Shown in pieces: positions 32,858-43,165 of a stretch of DNA of 64,000 bases (position 1 is its first letter; each line of letters begins with the position of its first letter). The stretch is from Opacimonas sp014872805 (GTDB lineage Bacteria; Pseudomonadota; Gammaproteobacteria; Enterobacterales; Alteromonadaceae): NCBI GenBank assembly GCA_014872805.1, contig WKFN01000003.1, positions 62,001 to 126,000 of the forward strand, read 5' to 3'. A model generated the notes under the pieces. It saw only the letters and a list, made by a program, of their open reading frames with translations. It ran no database searches and was not told the DNA's origin. Position numbers and translations under genes: made by a program.

Positions 32858-34086
32858 TACAAATTCACCATACTGTTAAGAGCTAAAATAGGTTGCAAAA
32901 TGGCAAGGACGATAAATAAAACAATCGTCGCCATAAAGACAATTAAAAAGGGTTCAAACACTTTAAGACTGATATTGACTAGACTTTCAAATTCGCGATC
33001 TTGGTTATCTGCCGCTCGGGCAAGCATCCCTTGTAACTCGCCAGATTTTTCACCCGCAGCAATCATATGCATCATCATCGGTGGGAATATTTTGGTTCGC
33101 TCTAGAGACGCTCGTAAACTAGCCCCTTCTTTAACTTGCATCGCCGCTGCCCCAACTTCGCGTTTGATGAAGCGATTGGCAAGCACATCTGAGGCAATGC
33201 GCATGGCTTCTAATAATGGCACAGCACTGGCGGTCAAAATTGATAATGTGCGAGCAAAGCGAGCTGTATTTAAACCGCGATTGACTCGACCAATCAAGGG
33301 AAGTGATAAAATCCATTGATGATAACGCAATTGAACATGTGGAATAGAGAGTAGTTTACTGACGATTAATCCAATAATAAGTAGAAATACGGCAAATAAA
33401 ATGCCGTGGTTTTGCACAAATGCACTGATGTCCATCAAGATCTGCGTCATTGTAGGGAGGTCTTGTCCCATGTGGTCAAATTGCCCGACAATTTTGGGCA
33501 CAACAACGGTCAGTAACATGATGACAATACCCAGTGCAAAGACCATCATAATCACTGGATAAACGAGCGCTTGGATAATTTGCGATCGGGTCTTTTCGCG
33601 ATTTTCAGTATAATCGGCTAAGCGTTCTAACACGGTATCGAGATGCCCTGATTTTTCACCTGCTGCCACCATGGCCACAAACAAATCATCAAATATCGAT
33701 GGAAATTCCCGCAACGCATCGGCCAAAGTGTAGCCCTCAACGACGCGCGAGCGCACAGCCATAAGCATTTTTTTGTGACGTGTTTTTTCAGCTTGTTCTG
33801 CTACAGCGAATAAAGATTCTTCAATGGGCAGGCCAGATTCAACCAAAGTGGCTAGTTGCCTCGTTAACAGAGCAAGTTCCGCCGCACTGATGCGCTGACG
33901 AGTAATTAGGCGACTGAGATCAAATGAGGAAGTGTTCGCCGGTGTTTCTTTGACTTGTTCAACTTCCACAGGAATGAGTTTTTGTTCACGCAGTTGCGCT
34001 CGGATTTGCCTTGCGTTATCACCTTCGAGAACGCCTTTTTTGGTTTTACCCGCTAAATCTAAAGCTTCATACGCAAATGCCGCCAT
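32857..34086 (-). CDS. gspF: Type II secretion system inner-membrane platform protein F
   Basis: 409 residues. Two homologous cytoplasmic helical domains (LTRQLATLVESGLPIEESLF near residue 76 and ARTLSILTASAVPLLEAMRI near residue 279) alternate with three transmembrane helices (about 174-196, 225-245, 380-400). The N-terminal FAYEALDLAGKTKKGVLEGD is family-typical. It links the GspE ATPase to pseudopilus assembly. Confidence 0.95.
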   Translation of the reverse strand: MAAFAYEALDLAGKTKKGVLEGDNARQIRAQLREQKLIPVEVEQVKETPANTSSFDLSRLITRQRISAAELALLTRQLATLVESGLPIEESLFAVAEQAEKTRHKKMLMAVRSRVVEGYTLADALREFPSIFDDLFVAMVAAGEKSGHLDTVLERLADYTENREKTRSQIIQALVYPVIMMVFALGIVIMLLTVVVPKIVGQFDHMGQDLPTMTQILMDISAFVQNHGILFAVFLLIIGLIVSKLLSIPHVQLRYHQWILSLPLIGRVNRGLNTARFARTLSILTASAVPLLEAMRIASDVLANRFIKREVGAAAMQVKEGASLRASLERTKIFPPMMMHMIAAGEKSGELQGMLARAADNQDREFESLVNISLKVFEPFLIVFMATIVLFIVLAILQPILALNSMVNL

Positions 34087-34089
34087 GGC

Positions 34090-35646
34090 TTATTCCTCTC
34101 GCGTGACGCGTAAAACTTCTTCAAGCGAAGTGATGCCAGCAAGGATTTTATCGCGGCCATCTGCACGAATCGATGGGTTGGTTTGGCGCAAGTATTTTTC
34201 TATGGCTTGTTCGCCCTTTCCATCGTGAATTAAGTTGCGGATGGTTTCATCGACCAAAAGCATTTCATGAATGCCAGTACGACCTTTGTAACCGGTGTGA
34301 TTACATGCGACACACCCCACAGGCTTATAGATGACCGTGCCTACTCGAGCACCATTGAGCAAAGCGGCTTCTTGTTCGTTGATCGGATGTTCATTTTTGC
34401 ACTCATCACATAAGGTTCGGACTAAGCGTTGTGATAAAACACCAAGCAAGGAGGATGAAAGTAAAAAGGGCTCAATGCCCATGTCCTCTAGACGAGTAAT
34501 GGCACCGGCCGCTGTATTGGTGTGTAGTGTCGACATCACAAGGTGACCGGTTAATGAGGCTTGTACAGCAATTTGTGCGGTTTCTAAATCACGGATCTCT
34601 CCGACCATGACGACATCTGGGTCTTGACGCAAAATCGCCCGTAAGCCTCGAGCAAAGGTCATGTCGACTTTTGGATTGACTTGGGTTTGACCTATACCTT
34701 GAATATCAAACTCAATCGGATCTTCAACAGTCAGGATATTGCGATCTTTGGCATTGATTTCAGTTAATCCAGCATACAAGGTCGTAGACTTACCTGAACC
34801 GGTTGGACCGGTTACCAAGATGATGCCGTGGGGCTTGCGGATCAGCCCAGAAAAAATCTCGCGATTGCGTGAGGTCATGCCCAAATCAGTGAGGTTCAAG
34901 CGCGCGTTGTTTTTGTCTAATAAACGCAATACGACGCGTTCGCCGTGGCTAGATGGCATCGTGGATACCCGTACATCAACTGCGCGACCGCCAATTTTTA
35001 ACGCGATACGACCATCTTGAGGGACGCGCTTCTCAGCAATATCCAAACGCGCCATGACTTTGATCCGCGACACCAACATAGTAGACATCTTACGGTTGGG
35101 TTTGAGAATTTCACGTAATACGCCATCCACTCTAAAACGCACGACAAGTTGGTTTTCAAAGGTTTCGATGTGAATATCTGATGCGCCTTCTTTAATCGCT
35201 TCGCCAAGAAGTGCATTGATCAACTTGATAATCGGTGCATCGTCTTCGGTTTCTAATAAGTCTTCGGTTTCGGTTAGATCTTCTGCCAAAGCAAACAAAT
35301 CGGATTCGTTACCCAAGTCTTCCATTAACTGCTTAGCTTGAGAAGAATCGCGTTGGTACATGCTGGTGAGCAATTCTTCAAAGCGCTCGGCACCGACTAA
35401 CTTGAGATTAAATGGCAGGCCGTACACACGCCGTACTTCTGCTACGATTTGCGGCGCCGTGTCATGTGTGACATACACATCGGCCAGCGCATCATCGCTG
35501 GTTTGTGCCGCTATCGCATCGAGCAAAATAGTATGGCGCTTAGCAAAACCAAAACTCAGTATTTTGGCCTCAGCACTCACTGGCGCAGTATCTTGAGACG
35601 CTAATGGCTCTGGTGATTCTGGTGCATCAACTAAAGCATCAGTCAT
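34090..35646 (-). CDS. gspE: Type II secretion system ATPase E
   Basis: Cytoplasmic hexameric secretion ATPase, 518 residues. An N-terminal domain (about 30-130) binds GspL. The catalytic part shows Walker A GPTGSGKSTT (near residue 279), the Asp box, Walker B DPDVVMVGEIRD and the His box region TLHTNTAAGAITRL. The zinc-binding tetracysteine element is present (CDEC and CVAC). All key residues are intact. 3 nt from gspF and 2 nt from gspD. Confidence 0.96.
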   Translation of the reverse strand: MTDALVDAPESPEPLASQDTAPVSAEAKILSFGFAKRHTILLDAIAAQTSDDALADVYVTHDTAPQIVAEVRRVYGLPFNLKLVGAERFEELLTSMYQRDSSQAKQLMEDLGNESDLFALAEDLTETEDLLETEDDAPIIKLINALLGEAIKEGASDIHIETFENQLVVRFRVDGVLREILKPNRKMSTMLVSRIKVMARLDIAEKRVPQDGRIALKIGGRAVDVRVSTMPSSHGERVVLRLLDKNNARLNLTDLGMTSRNREIFSGLIRKPHGIILVTGPTGSGKSTTLYAGLTEINAKDRNILTVEDPIEFDIQGIGQTQVNPKVDMTFARGLRAILRQDPDVVMVGEIRDLETAQIAVQASLTGHLVMSTLHTNTAAGAITRLEDMGIEPFLLSSSLLGVLSQRLVRTLCDECKNEHPINEQEAALLNGARVGTVIYKPVGCVACNHTGYKGRTGIHEMLLVDETIRNLIHDGKGEQAIEKYLRQTNPSIRADGRDKILAGITSLEEVLRVTREE

Positions 35647-35648
35647 GG

Positions 35649-37694
35649 CTAGTCATCTTTTTTGTCTTTGGCTTCAAGGTATTCTTCGAAGCTAGGTGGC
35701 AAACTGAGAGCGTCATCCCATGCTGGCAATTCGGGCCCTTTTTTGAATGGCATCAAAGGAATGCCATCCGCTTGGCGATCGAGTTGCTGAGCGCGAATGT
35801 AGTTGTATTTGCGATGCGATATCTCATTCATTGTCGCCGCATCACGGACAATTGACGGACGCAAAAATACCATTAAGTTGCGCTTGCGTTTACTTGAAGA
35901 AGTCGATTTGAACAAGTTGCCGACAATCGGAATATCGCCTAGTAATGGGACTTTGCTGACGCTTTCTTGCACTTCTTCATCAATTAGACCTCCCAGCACT
36001 ATGGTTCCGCCGTCATCGACAATGACCGTAGTTTTGATTTCACGTTTATTGATAGAAATATCTACTGCCGTTGCGCCAGACACGCTTGAGACTTCTTGTT
36101 CGATCAAGAGTTGTACGGCATTACCTTCGTTGATTTGCGGGGTGACTTTAAGCTTAATGCCCACTTCTTCACGATCAACCGACTGAGTTTGTAACTGTGA
36201 ATTTGAGTTAGATGAAATGGCGCCCAAAATCGGCACTTCCTGACCAACAATAAAGAACGCTTCTTCGTTATCCATGGTGGTGAGATGAGGGGTCGCCAAA
36301 ATATTGGAATTGGTATCAGTCGATACAGCCTGTACAACCGCACCCCAACCATCATCAATGATGCCGGCAATCAAACCATTGGCCCCACCGAGTAATTGAG
36401 CCAACGGCTGGAAATTACCTTCCACGGTATCGCTCGAACTGACCACTTCGCCATTGGCGGTGATATTGGTTCGGTTGACCTCGCGATTTTCTGCTTGTCT
36501 AGCTGCAACGGCCAGCGCACCGACACCCGCAACCCCGTTTGTGAACTGAGTGCCACCGCCATCTTCAGAAACTACCTGCACGCCAAGTGTGGTGCCATCT
36601 CCTTCGAAAACTTCAACAATAATCGCTTCGACTTGGACTTGTGCGCGGCGAATATCCAGCTGACGAATAACCTCTTCTAGCGACCGCATCATGTCAGGTT
36701 CTGCAGTGATGACCAAAGAGTTTGAGTCTTCGTGGGCATCAATACTGACTTCGCGATTGTTGGATTTGGCTTTGCTACCGCCTTGTTCTTCGGCTTGAAT
36801 GGTTTTGGACACGCCCTCAAGCACTTTGACCAAATCTTCGGCTTTCGCGTAATTCAAGAAAATGACTCGCGTATTACCGCTGGTTTCTAATTCTTGGTCC
36901 ATGCGTGTAATCAAATTGACTAAGCGCTGACGAGCTTTGATATCCCCAGATACGATGACTGAGTTGGTGCGATCATCGGCCACGACGCGGGGGGCGGCTT
37001 TACCGGCACTGTTATTGTTGCCTCGAGATTTGTTGATGCTATCAATGATGCGCACCATCTCAGACGCTGAGGCATACTTGAGTTTAACGATTTCGACTTC
37101 TTCATCACCGGCGCGGTCGACGCGTTCAATGATTTCTACGAGGCGATTTATGGTCGCAGCACGACCGGTTAACATGATGACATTGGACGCATCGTGACTC
37201 ACGACATTACCGGCGTTTTGCGTATCGTTGAGTTGCCTTAATAGTGGGGCGAGTTCACGCACGGGTACGTTGTATAGAGGAATAACACGAGTAACCATCT
37301 CATCGCCTTTGAGTAAGTCATCTTCGACCACTGGTAAATTTGAGTTCTTAGCATCTTTAGAACGAATGACTTTGAGCACGCCGTTGGGCATTTCGACCAC
37401 TGCAAAATCATACACTTCAAGGACGTTTAAGAAAAATTGATAGTACTGCGCTTCGCTTAATAGATCGTAACTGCGCACAGAGATTTTGCCTCGCACATTA
37501 GGGTCAACAATGATGGTGCGTTTTAGGTTTTTGCCAACGATCGCGATAAACTCATTGATATCGGTATTTTTGAAATTAGGAGAGTACTGCGCCTGAGCAA
37601 AACTCGGTTGTGAGAGTGCAGTTAAACCAATAGCAACACTGAGCAATGCCGCGATAGAGGCGTGTCGGAGAAAATACGAAGAACCAAATAACAT
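35649..37694 (-). CDS. gspD: Type II secretion system outer-membrane secretin D
   Basis: 681 residues with a signal peptide (ASIAALLSVAIGLTALSQPSFAQA). N0 domain (YSPNFKNTDINEFIAIVGKN), then N1-N3 domains, and a C-terminal secretin domain with VPILGAISSNSNSQ, VSSVSGA and VPLLGDIPIVGNLFKSTS. The last ~60 residues are an S-domain-like tail that would bind a pilotin; no pilotin gene is in this operon. It forms the outer-membrane channel. Confidence 0.95.
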   Translation of the reverse strand: MLFGSSYFLRHASIAALLSVAIGLTALSQPSFAQAQYSPNFKNTDINEFIAIVGKNLKRTIIVDPNVRGKISVRSYDLLSEAQYYQFFLNVLEVYDFAVVEMPNGVLKVIRSKDAKNSNLPVVEDDLLKGDEMVTRVIPLYNVPVRELAPLLRQLNDTQNAGNVVSHDASNVIMLTGRAATINRLVEIIERVDRAGDEEVEIVKLKYASASEMVRIIDSINKSRGNNNSAGKAAPRVVADDRTNSVIVSGDIKARQRLVNLITRMDQELETSGNTRVIFLNYAKAEDLVKVLEGVSKTIQAEEQGGSKAKSNNREVSIDAHEDSNSLVITAEPDMMRSLEEVIRQLDIRRAQVQVEAIIVEVFEGDGTTLGVQVVSEDGGGTQFTNGVAGVGALAVAARQAENREVNRTNITANGEVVSSSDTVEGNFQPLAQLLGGANGLIAGIIDDGWGAVVQAVSTDTNSNILATPHLTTMDNEEAFFIVGQEVPILGAISSNSNSQLQTQSVDREEVGIKLKVTPQINEGNAVQLLIEQEVSSVSGATAVDISINKREIKTTVIVDDGGTIVLGGLIDEEVQESVSKVPLLGDIPIVGNLFKSTSSSKRKRNLMVFLRPSIVRDAATMNEISHRKYNYIRAQQLDRQADGIPLMPFKKGPELPAWDDALSLPPSFEEYLEAKDKKDD

Positions 37695-37707
37695 ATGAAT
37701 ACCTTGT

Positions 37708-38613
37708 TTACTGCCCAGGCAGTGTTAATGTCAGCGATTGAGTGTTGCCGTTACGCAAAATAGTTAGATCCAGCGATTCGGATTCTTTTAGTGTTTGCAT
37801 GGCCCGCATGGCCTCGCGTGGCAACGTCAAATCTAATCCGTTTAAGCCGATAATGACATCACCGGCTTTGAGCCCAGCACGGGCAAAAAATTCTGGTTGG
37901 CGACCGGGACTGACGCGATAACCAACTATTTGACCATCTACCCGTTCAGGATTAATTGCAATAAAATCAGCAAATTGAGTTGGGTCATTGCGCAGTTTCG
38001 TTACCATGTCTTGGTCGAGCTCTGCTTGGATTGAAGCTTCCTCGATAACGGGCTCTGCTTGAATAATTTGCGCTTCAGAAGCTTTGACAAAATCCACTCC
38101 ATCGAGCATCAAGGTTTCTTTTACCCCGCGATTGGAAATGATCACGCGATCGGCAAAGACTTGATGTAGGGACGCTTGTGTGCCGTCGATTTTATCTCCA
38201 ATACCGTACGTAGCTTGCTTATTACCACGAGAAATGATTGCTGCGCCACCGTCTTTTTCCGTACTTGCGACAACCCCGTTTAATGTGAGGTTGAGTTTGG
38301 TTTCCGGCGCATCGGTGATATCTTGTTCAACGACTTTTGGGGTGGACGCTCTATCGCCAAAAATATTCTGACTCAACAAAATATTGATATTTTTGACATC
38401 GTCATTGTTTGAAATCGGCACTGAGCTTTGAATTGAGGGTTGAACTGTACTGGGCGTTTGCGGTTCTGGTATAATCTGCCAAGTGATTTGGCTCAGTATG
38501 TATAAGATATAGGCAACTGCCAAAACAGCCACGGTAAGACGAACAGCGTTCTGTGTTGAAGCCGTCCAAAATCGTGAGCTAAGGCTTTGAGTGATCCCAG
38601 TGTGTTGTATCAT
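37708..38613 (-). CDS. gspC: Type II secretion system protein C
   Basis: 301 residues and first gene of the gsp operon. One N-terminal transmembrane helix (AVRLTVAVLAVAYILYILSQ), a homology-region domain (NILLSQNIFGDR ... LNLTLNGVVAS), and a C-terminal PDZ domain (YRVSPGRQPEFFARAGLKAG ... VIIGLNGLDL). GspC joins the inner platform to the secretin and helps select cargo. The operon promoter should be in 38614-38738, shared with divergent hslR. Confidence 0.94.
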   Translation of the reverse strand: MIQHTGITQSLSSRFWTASTQNAVRLTVAVLAVAYILYILSQITWQIIPEPQTPSTVQPSIQSSVPISNNDDVKNINILLSQNIFGDRASTPKVVEQDITDAPETKLNLTLNGVVASTEKDGGAAIISRGNKQATYGIGDKIDGTQASLHQVFADRVIISNRGVKETLMLDGVDFVKASEAQIIQAEPVIEEASIQAELDQDMVTKLRNDPTQFADFIAINPERVDGQIVGYRVSPGRQPEFFARAGLKAGDVIIGLNGLDLTLPREAMRAMQTLKESESLDLTILRNGNTQSLTLTLPGQ

Positions 38614-38738
38614 TGTTATTATCTTATACCGTATGTTGACATTGTGGTGTGTACAGACTGAATTAAGTCTGAATTCGCCAAACAGACACGTCGTCTACAA
38701 ACCGAATAGTTTATATAACGGATATTACATTTTTACGA

Positions 38739-39143
38739 ATGAAAAATACACCTTCAAACAAAAATGCATCGGAAGTTCGACTGGATAAGTGGTTATGGGC
38801 TGCTCGTTTGTTCAAAACACGTAGTTTAGCTCGAACCGCAGTACAAGCTGGCAAAGTACATTACAATGGTCAGCGTACCAAACCAAGTAAGGTCGTGGAG
38901 CTTGGCGCAACGGTCAAAGTACCTGCCGGATATGATACGAAGGAGCTGGTTATCGAAGAGATCGTTGAACAGCGACGTGGGGCTGCGTTGGTACAAGATA
39001 TGTATCGTGAAACACAAAGCAGTGTAGAGCAACGAGAACGGAATGCTCAGGCGCGCAAGCTCAGTGCGTTTCACAGCCCCAAACCTGAGACCAAGCCTGA
39101 CAAAAAACAGCGGCGTCAGATCATTGAATTAAAACACCAATAA
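38739..39143 (+). CDS. hslR: Ribosome-associated heat shock protein 15
   Basis: RNA-binding protein of 134 residues that recycles aborted 50S subunits carrying nascent chains. S4 domain with VRLDKWLWAARLFKTRSLA and the following KVHYNGQRTKPSKVVELG; a basic C-terminal extension completes it (Hsp15 of E. coli has 133 residues). 19 nt upstream of hslO, the usual pair. No consensus heat-shock promoter was obvious by eye in 38614-38738. Confidence 0.95.
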   Translation: MKNTPSNKNASEVRLDKWLWAARLFKTRSLARTAVQAGKVHYNGQRTKPSKVVELGATVKVPAGYDTKELVIEEIVEQRRGAALVQDMYRETQSSVEQRERNAQARKLSAFHSPKPETKPDKKQRRQIIELKHQ

Positions 39144-39162
39144 ACACCAATTAGAGAAATTT

Positions 39163-40056
39163 ATGTCTTTTGATACATTACAGCGTTATTTGTTTAATCA
39201 AGCCAATGTGCGTGGCGAACTGGTTCAACTACGAAGTGCCTACCAGTCGATTTTGGATTCCTATGCGTATCCACCCCAGATCCAAACTTTACTTGGAGAG
39301 CTGATGGCTGCGACCAGTTTATTGAACGCGACATTAAAGTTTGAAGGTGAAATAGGTCTGCAAATTCAAAGCGAAGGCATTGTCAAATACGCGGTTGTCA
39401 ATGGTACCCATGATTTGAAATTGCGCGGGGTTGCTCGTTGGGATGAGACCGTGACAGAGTTGCCGGATAATTTTTCTGATTTGTTTCACAAAGGCTTTTT
39501 GGTGATAACGATCACGCCCAAAGAAGGTGAGCGCTATCAGGGGATAGTTGGCTTAGACCAACCGTCCCTTTCCGCCTGTATCGAGGAGTATTTCCTGCAA
39601 TCTGAGCAGCTTGCCACACAAGTGCGTTTGTTTGCGAGGCATGAAGCCCCGGCAATGGCAGGTGGAACATTATTGCAAATCTTGCCGACCTCTTCAGAAG
39701 CTACTAATGTGGCCGAGACCACCGAGTTTTCACACCTTTCAGCATTGACCGAAACACTAACGCCAGAGGAATTATTCACGTTACCGGCCAATGATGTATT
39801 ATACCGCTTATATCATCAAGAAGAAGTTGAAGTGTTCACCCCAGCGCCAATTGTGTTTGAATGTCATTGCTCACGCAACAAAACCATGGCTGCACTGCGT
39901 AATATTGATGTAAATGAGTTAAACGCGATCATTGCAGAAGAAGGCAGCATTGTGATGAATTGCCAATTTTGTCACAGCGAATATCGCTTTGATGAGATGG
40001 ACATTGCGTCGATCCACGCTGGGTTTTCGCCAGATGAAGATGGACAAACGAGCTAA
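39163..40056 (+). CDS. hslO: Redox-regulated chaperone Hsp33
   Basis: 297 residues. The N-terminal core (DTLQRYLFNQANVRGELVQL) and the ITPKEGERYQGIVGLD linker are typical. The C-terminal redox switch has the full CxC...CxxC zinc motif (CHC near residue 233 and CQFC near residue 267). Oxidation releases zinc, unfolds this region and turns on holdase activity. Overlaps the convergent envZ by 4 nt. Confidence 0.96.
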   Translation: MSFDTLQRYLFNQANVRGELVQLRSAYQSILDSYAYPPQIQTLLGELMAATSLLNATLKFEGEIGLQIQSEGIVKYAVVNGTHDLKLRGVARWDETVTELPDNFSDLFHKGFLVITITPKEGERYQGIVGLDQPSLSACIEEYFLQSEQLATQVRLFARHEAPAMAGGTLLQILPTSSEATNVAETTEFSHLSALTETLTPEELFTLPANDVLYRLYHQEEVEVFTPAPIVFECHCSRNKTMAALRNIDVNELNAIIAEEGSIVMNCQFCHSEYRFDEMDIASIHAGFSPDEDGQTS

Positions 40057-41351
40057 ACTTTGACCAGTGGTAGGTTGACCTCTGCCACAAAACCTCCATC
40101 AGGGTGATTAAAATAACTAATCTCACCGTGATGCAGATCCACAATGCGTTTAATGATTGCCAGCCCTAAACCCGACCCCTTAGAACCTCGAGAACTATCG
40201 CCTCGGGCAAATGGCTGACTTAAAGTCGCGATTTGCTCAGCGGGGATCCCCTCTCCAAAATCTCGTACTTGAAAGGTGACAAAGTTACTTTTTTTGCGGT
40301 ACAAGGAGTGGATCTCCAAATGATTAGAGCCATAGCGAAAGGCGTTTTCGACCAAGTTATCAATCACGCGCTTAATGGCTACTTTGCGCAGTTTGGTGTT
40401 GGGAACCGATTGCAGTTTTTGCGCAATGGTGTGATCGTCATCAAAATGCCGCGCTTGCACCACCTCTTCAATTAAGTCATTGATGTTACACATCTCACCG
40501 CCTTCTTCATGGCAGGAATTACGAGCAAAATCAATAAATTGGTCGATAATGTCGTTCATATCTTCAATATCGTGCTCAATACCATCTGCAATCCATTGAT
40601 TGTCATCATCGAGCATTTCGGCAGCCAGTCTAATTCGCGTCAGTGGCGTGCGCAGATCATGCGATATGCCAGCTGTCATTACATTGCGGTCGGCTTCAAG
40701 TTGTTTGATACCTTGCGCCATATTATTGAAAGCTTTGGTCACATCTTGAATTTCTTCGGTGCCGGTAGGCGTAATCGGTGGGGGAAACTCGCCACGGCTA
40801 ACTTGGTTCGCGGCTTGTTGTAGCGCACGCATGGGTTGGGTCATGCGTTTGACAAACACATAGCTGCCAATGACGGATAAAAGGCTTATTACCAACAAGA
40901 CAATAGTAAGAGGAGATAAATTATTCTCAGTCACGCCTTGCATTGGGATCACAATCCAAAGATTGGGATACGAATCGATTTGCAGCCAAATCCGATACGG
41001 GGCATCAGTGGACACTCGAACATCACTTGTTTGACCTAATTCATTGGAGATTTGATTGGACATAAAATGGTAAAACGTCGCTTGAGCAAGACCTTTGTCA
41101 ACCGCTTCATCTTGATTGTAAAAGCGAATATTAGAGGATTTAGCAAATTTGTCGCGTCGTTCAGAGGGCCCCAATAAGTCTTGTAATAACATAGTGTGAA
41201 CTTGCTTGGCGATCAAAGAGTTGATTTGTTGTGAACTGGGCTGAATAAAATAGTAAGCAACGGAGCCATACGAGACGACTTGATTGACCAGCAACAAGAC
41301 ACCTATCAATAAAACGGTCTGACCAAAGGCAGATTTAGGAGTCAAACGCAT
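40053..41351 (-). CDS. envZ: Osmosensor histidine kinase EnvZ
   Basis: 432 residues. Two transmembrane helices (about 10-33 and 145-165) enclose a periplasmic domain; then HAMP (KRMTQPMRALQQAANQVSRG), HisKA with GISHDLRTPLTRIRLAAEML, and a HATPase domain with NLVENAFRYG, VRDFGEGIP and GSGLGLAIIKRI. The set matches EnvZ rather than other kinases, and it follows ompR by 9 nt on the same strand, as in E. coli. Output is phosphorylation state of OmpR. Confidence 0.95.
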   Translation of the reverse strand: MRLTPKSAFGQTVLLIGVLLLVNQVVSYGSVAYYFIQPSSQQINSLIAKQVHTMLLQDLLGPSERRDKFAKSSNIRFYNQDEAVDKGLAQATFYHFMSNQISNELGQTSDVRVSTDAPYRIWLQIDSYPNLWIVIPMQGVTENNLSPLTIVLLVISLLSVIGSYVFVKRMTQPMRALQQAANQVSRGEFPPPITPTGTEEIQDVTKAFNNMAQGIKQLEADRNVMTAGISHDLRTPLTRIRLAAEMLDDDNQWIADGIEHDIEDMNDIIDQFIDFARNSCHEEGGEMCNINDLIEEVVQARHFDDDHTIAQKLQSVPNTKLRKVAIKRVIDNLVENAFRYGSNHLEIHSLYRKKSNFVTFQVRDFGEGIPAEQIATLSQPFARGDSSRGSKGSGLGLAIIKRIVDLHHGEISYFNHPDGGFVAEVNLPLVKV

Positions 41352-41360
41352 TGATGACGA

Positions 41361-42083
41361 TTAGACCGAAGAGCCATCGGGCACAAACACATATCCCAAG
41401 CCCCACACTGTTTGAATGTAACGTGGATTTCGCGGATCTTTCTCGAGCATTCGACGCAAGCGCGAGACTTGTACATCAATACTGCGCTCAAGGGCGCCAT
41501 AGTCTCGCCCACGAGCTAAGTTCATGAGTTTGTCACGGGATAACGGTTCACGGGGATGGGTCACTAGCGATTTCAGCACAGCAAACTCACCACTAGTGAG
41601 TGTCATCGGCTTGCCCTCTGCGCTCATCTCGCGAGTGGCAAGGTTGAGCTTGTAGACACCAAATTCAATGATCTGTTCTTCTTGTGCTGGTGCACCAGGT
41701 GCTTCAGCCGTTTTGCGTCTAAGTACCGCTTTGGCCCGAGCAAGGAGTTCGCGAGGGTTAAAAGGTTTTGGCAAATAATCGTCTGCACCCATTTCAAGAC
41801 CAATAATGCGGTCGACTTCATCGCCTTTGGCGGTCAGCATGATAATAGGAATGGCGTTGTCTTTGCTGCGCAAACGCTGACAGATAGAAAGCCCGTCTTC
41901 TCCGGGTAACATTAAATCCAAAACAATTAAATGAAAGTTCTCGCGTTCAAGCAAACGATCCATTTGTTCGGCGTTCGCCACGGAGCGTACCTGAAATCCT
42001 TGTTCCACCAAATAGCGTTCGAGTAGACTGCGCAAGCGCATATCGTCGTCGACCACCAAAATTTTGGATGTTTCTTGCCCCAT
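41361..42083 (-). CDS. ompR: Response regulator OmpR
   Basis: 240 residues from ATG at 42083 (MGQETSKILVVDDD); a start at 42095 would add four residues and both have a passable Shine-Dalgarno. The receiver has KILVVDDDMRLRSLLERYL, phospho-Asp in LIVLDLMLPGEDG and Lys in YLPKPFNPRELLARA. The winged-helix output domain contains SRDKLMNLARGRDYGALERS and VWGLGYVFVPDG, near-identical to E. coli OmpR. It likely controls porin genes, perhaps including the porin at 61444-62490, but that is inference. Confidence 0.96.
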   Translation of the reverse strand: MGQETSKILVVDDDMRLRSLLERYLVEQGFQVRSVANAEQMDRLLERENFHLIVLDLMLPGEDGLSICQRLRSKDNAIPIIMLTAKGDEVDRIIGLEMGADDYLPKPFNPRELLARAKAVLRRKTAEAPGAPAQEEQIIEFGVYKLNLATREMSAEGKPMTLTSGEFAVLKSLVTHPREPLSRDKLMNLARGRDYGALERSIDVQVSRLRRMLEKDPRNPRYIQTVWGLGYVFVPDGSSV

Positions 42084-42187
42084 AAAAAATCCCATTTACA
42101 TTACCTTGATTGGATTACTATAAGCTAAGCGTAGCAAAGACAAAAGCGCTAATTAGTTACAGTATCAATGCAGGTTGTTACAAAATG

Positions 42188-43090
42188 TTATTTGCCTTGT
42201 AGCCAATCGAGTTGGGTTTTGTTGCTTTGACCTCGATGGAGTATTTCTTCAATGAGCGGGGTCAAAATCAACTCCATGGCTAATCCCATCTTACCACCCG
42301 GAACAACCAGTGTATTAACACGAGACATAAAGGCGCCGTCGATCATTTGTAGCAGGTATGGAAAATTGATGTTTTTCATTTCACGACGGAATCTCACCAC
42401 CACAAAACTTTCATCTTGCGTGGGAATTTCACGCGCACTGAATGGGTTGGATGTATCGACGGTCGGTACGCGCTGAAAATTGACGTGCGTTCGAGAGAAC
42501 TGCGGGGTAATGTATTGGAAGTAATCATCAAGCGAACGCACAATGCTGCTCATCACTGCTTCTCGGCTATGGCCTCGGTCGGTGGTATCACGAACAATTT
42601 TTTGGATCCATTCAAGATTTACGATAGGCACCATGCCAACGAGCAAATCAACGTGTTTGGCCACATCAATGTCGTCGGTTTTCACTCCACCATGCAAGCC
42701 CTCATAGAACAACACATCGGTTTCACTTGGTAGGTCTTGCCATGGCGTAAAGGTGCCTGGCATCTGATTGTAAGGTACGGCTTCATCAAAAGTATGTAAA
42801 TATTCACGTGTTTGACCAGTTCCGTTATCACCATATTGTGTAAATAAATTTTCGAGTAAAGCAAAATCATTAGCGACTGGGCCAAAATAACTGATATGGC
42901 GCCCTTGCTCCTGCGCTTTGCGGATTTCTATTTCCATTTCTGGTCGGGTAAAACGATGAAAACTGTCGCCACTAACCACAGCTGCATTAATATCAAGCGT
43001 GCGAAAAATATGCCGAATGGCATTGGTTGTTGTCGTGGTACCAGCGCCGGAAGAACCCGTGATGGCAATAATGGGATGCTTGGCTGACAT
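42188..43090 (-). CDS. prkB: Phosphoribulokinase-like protein (PrkB)
   Basis: 300 residues. P-loop in IIAITGSSGAGTTTTTNAIR; conserved VVSGDSFHRFTRPEME, LFYEGLHGG and GHSREAVMSSI motifs are typical of the PrkB group found in many gammaproteobacteria that lack a Calvin cycle. No RuBisCO gene is in the window, so a CO2-fixation role should not be assumed; the real substrate is unknown. Monocistronic, upstream of the ompR-envZ pair. Confidence 0.9.
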   Translation of the reverse strand: MSAKHPIIAITGSSGAGTTTTTNAIRHIFRTLDINAAVVSGDSFHRFTRPEMEIEIRKAQEQGRHISYFGPVANDFALLENLFTQYGDNGTGQTREYLHTFDEAVPYNQMPGTFTPWQDLPSETDVLFYEGLHGGVKTDDIDVAKHVDLLVGMVPIVNLEWIQKIVRDTTDRGHSREAVMSSIVRSLDDYFQYITPQFSRTHVNFQRVPTVDTSNPFSAREIPTQDESFVVVRFRREMKNINFPYLLQMIDGAFMSRVNTLVVPGGKMGLAMELILTPLIEEILHRGQSNKTQLDWLQGK

Positions 43091-43165
43091 AACCGCTTAC
43101 TCTTGTACTGATCATTATTATTCCTGAACGTAGTATACGCAGAAGCAGGATAAAAGCTACTACAT

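Noticed and set aside
32834..33319. Plus-strand 161-codon frame
   Set aside because: Antisense to gspF, which has complete family motifs on the minus strand.
42188..43090. Phosphoribulokinase as evidence of CO2 fixation
   Set aside because: It belongs to the PrkB group common in heterotrophic gammaproteobacteria and no RuBisCO or other Calvin-cycle gene is present.
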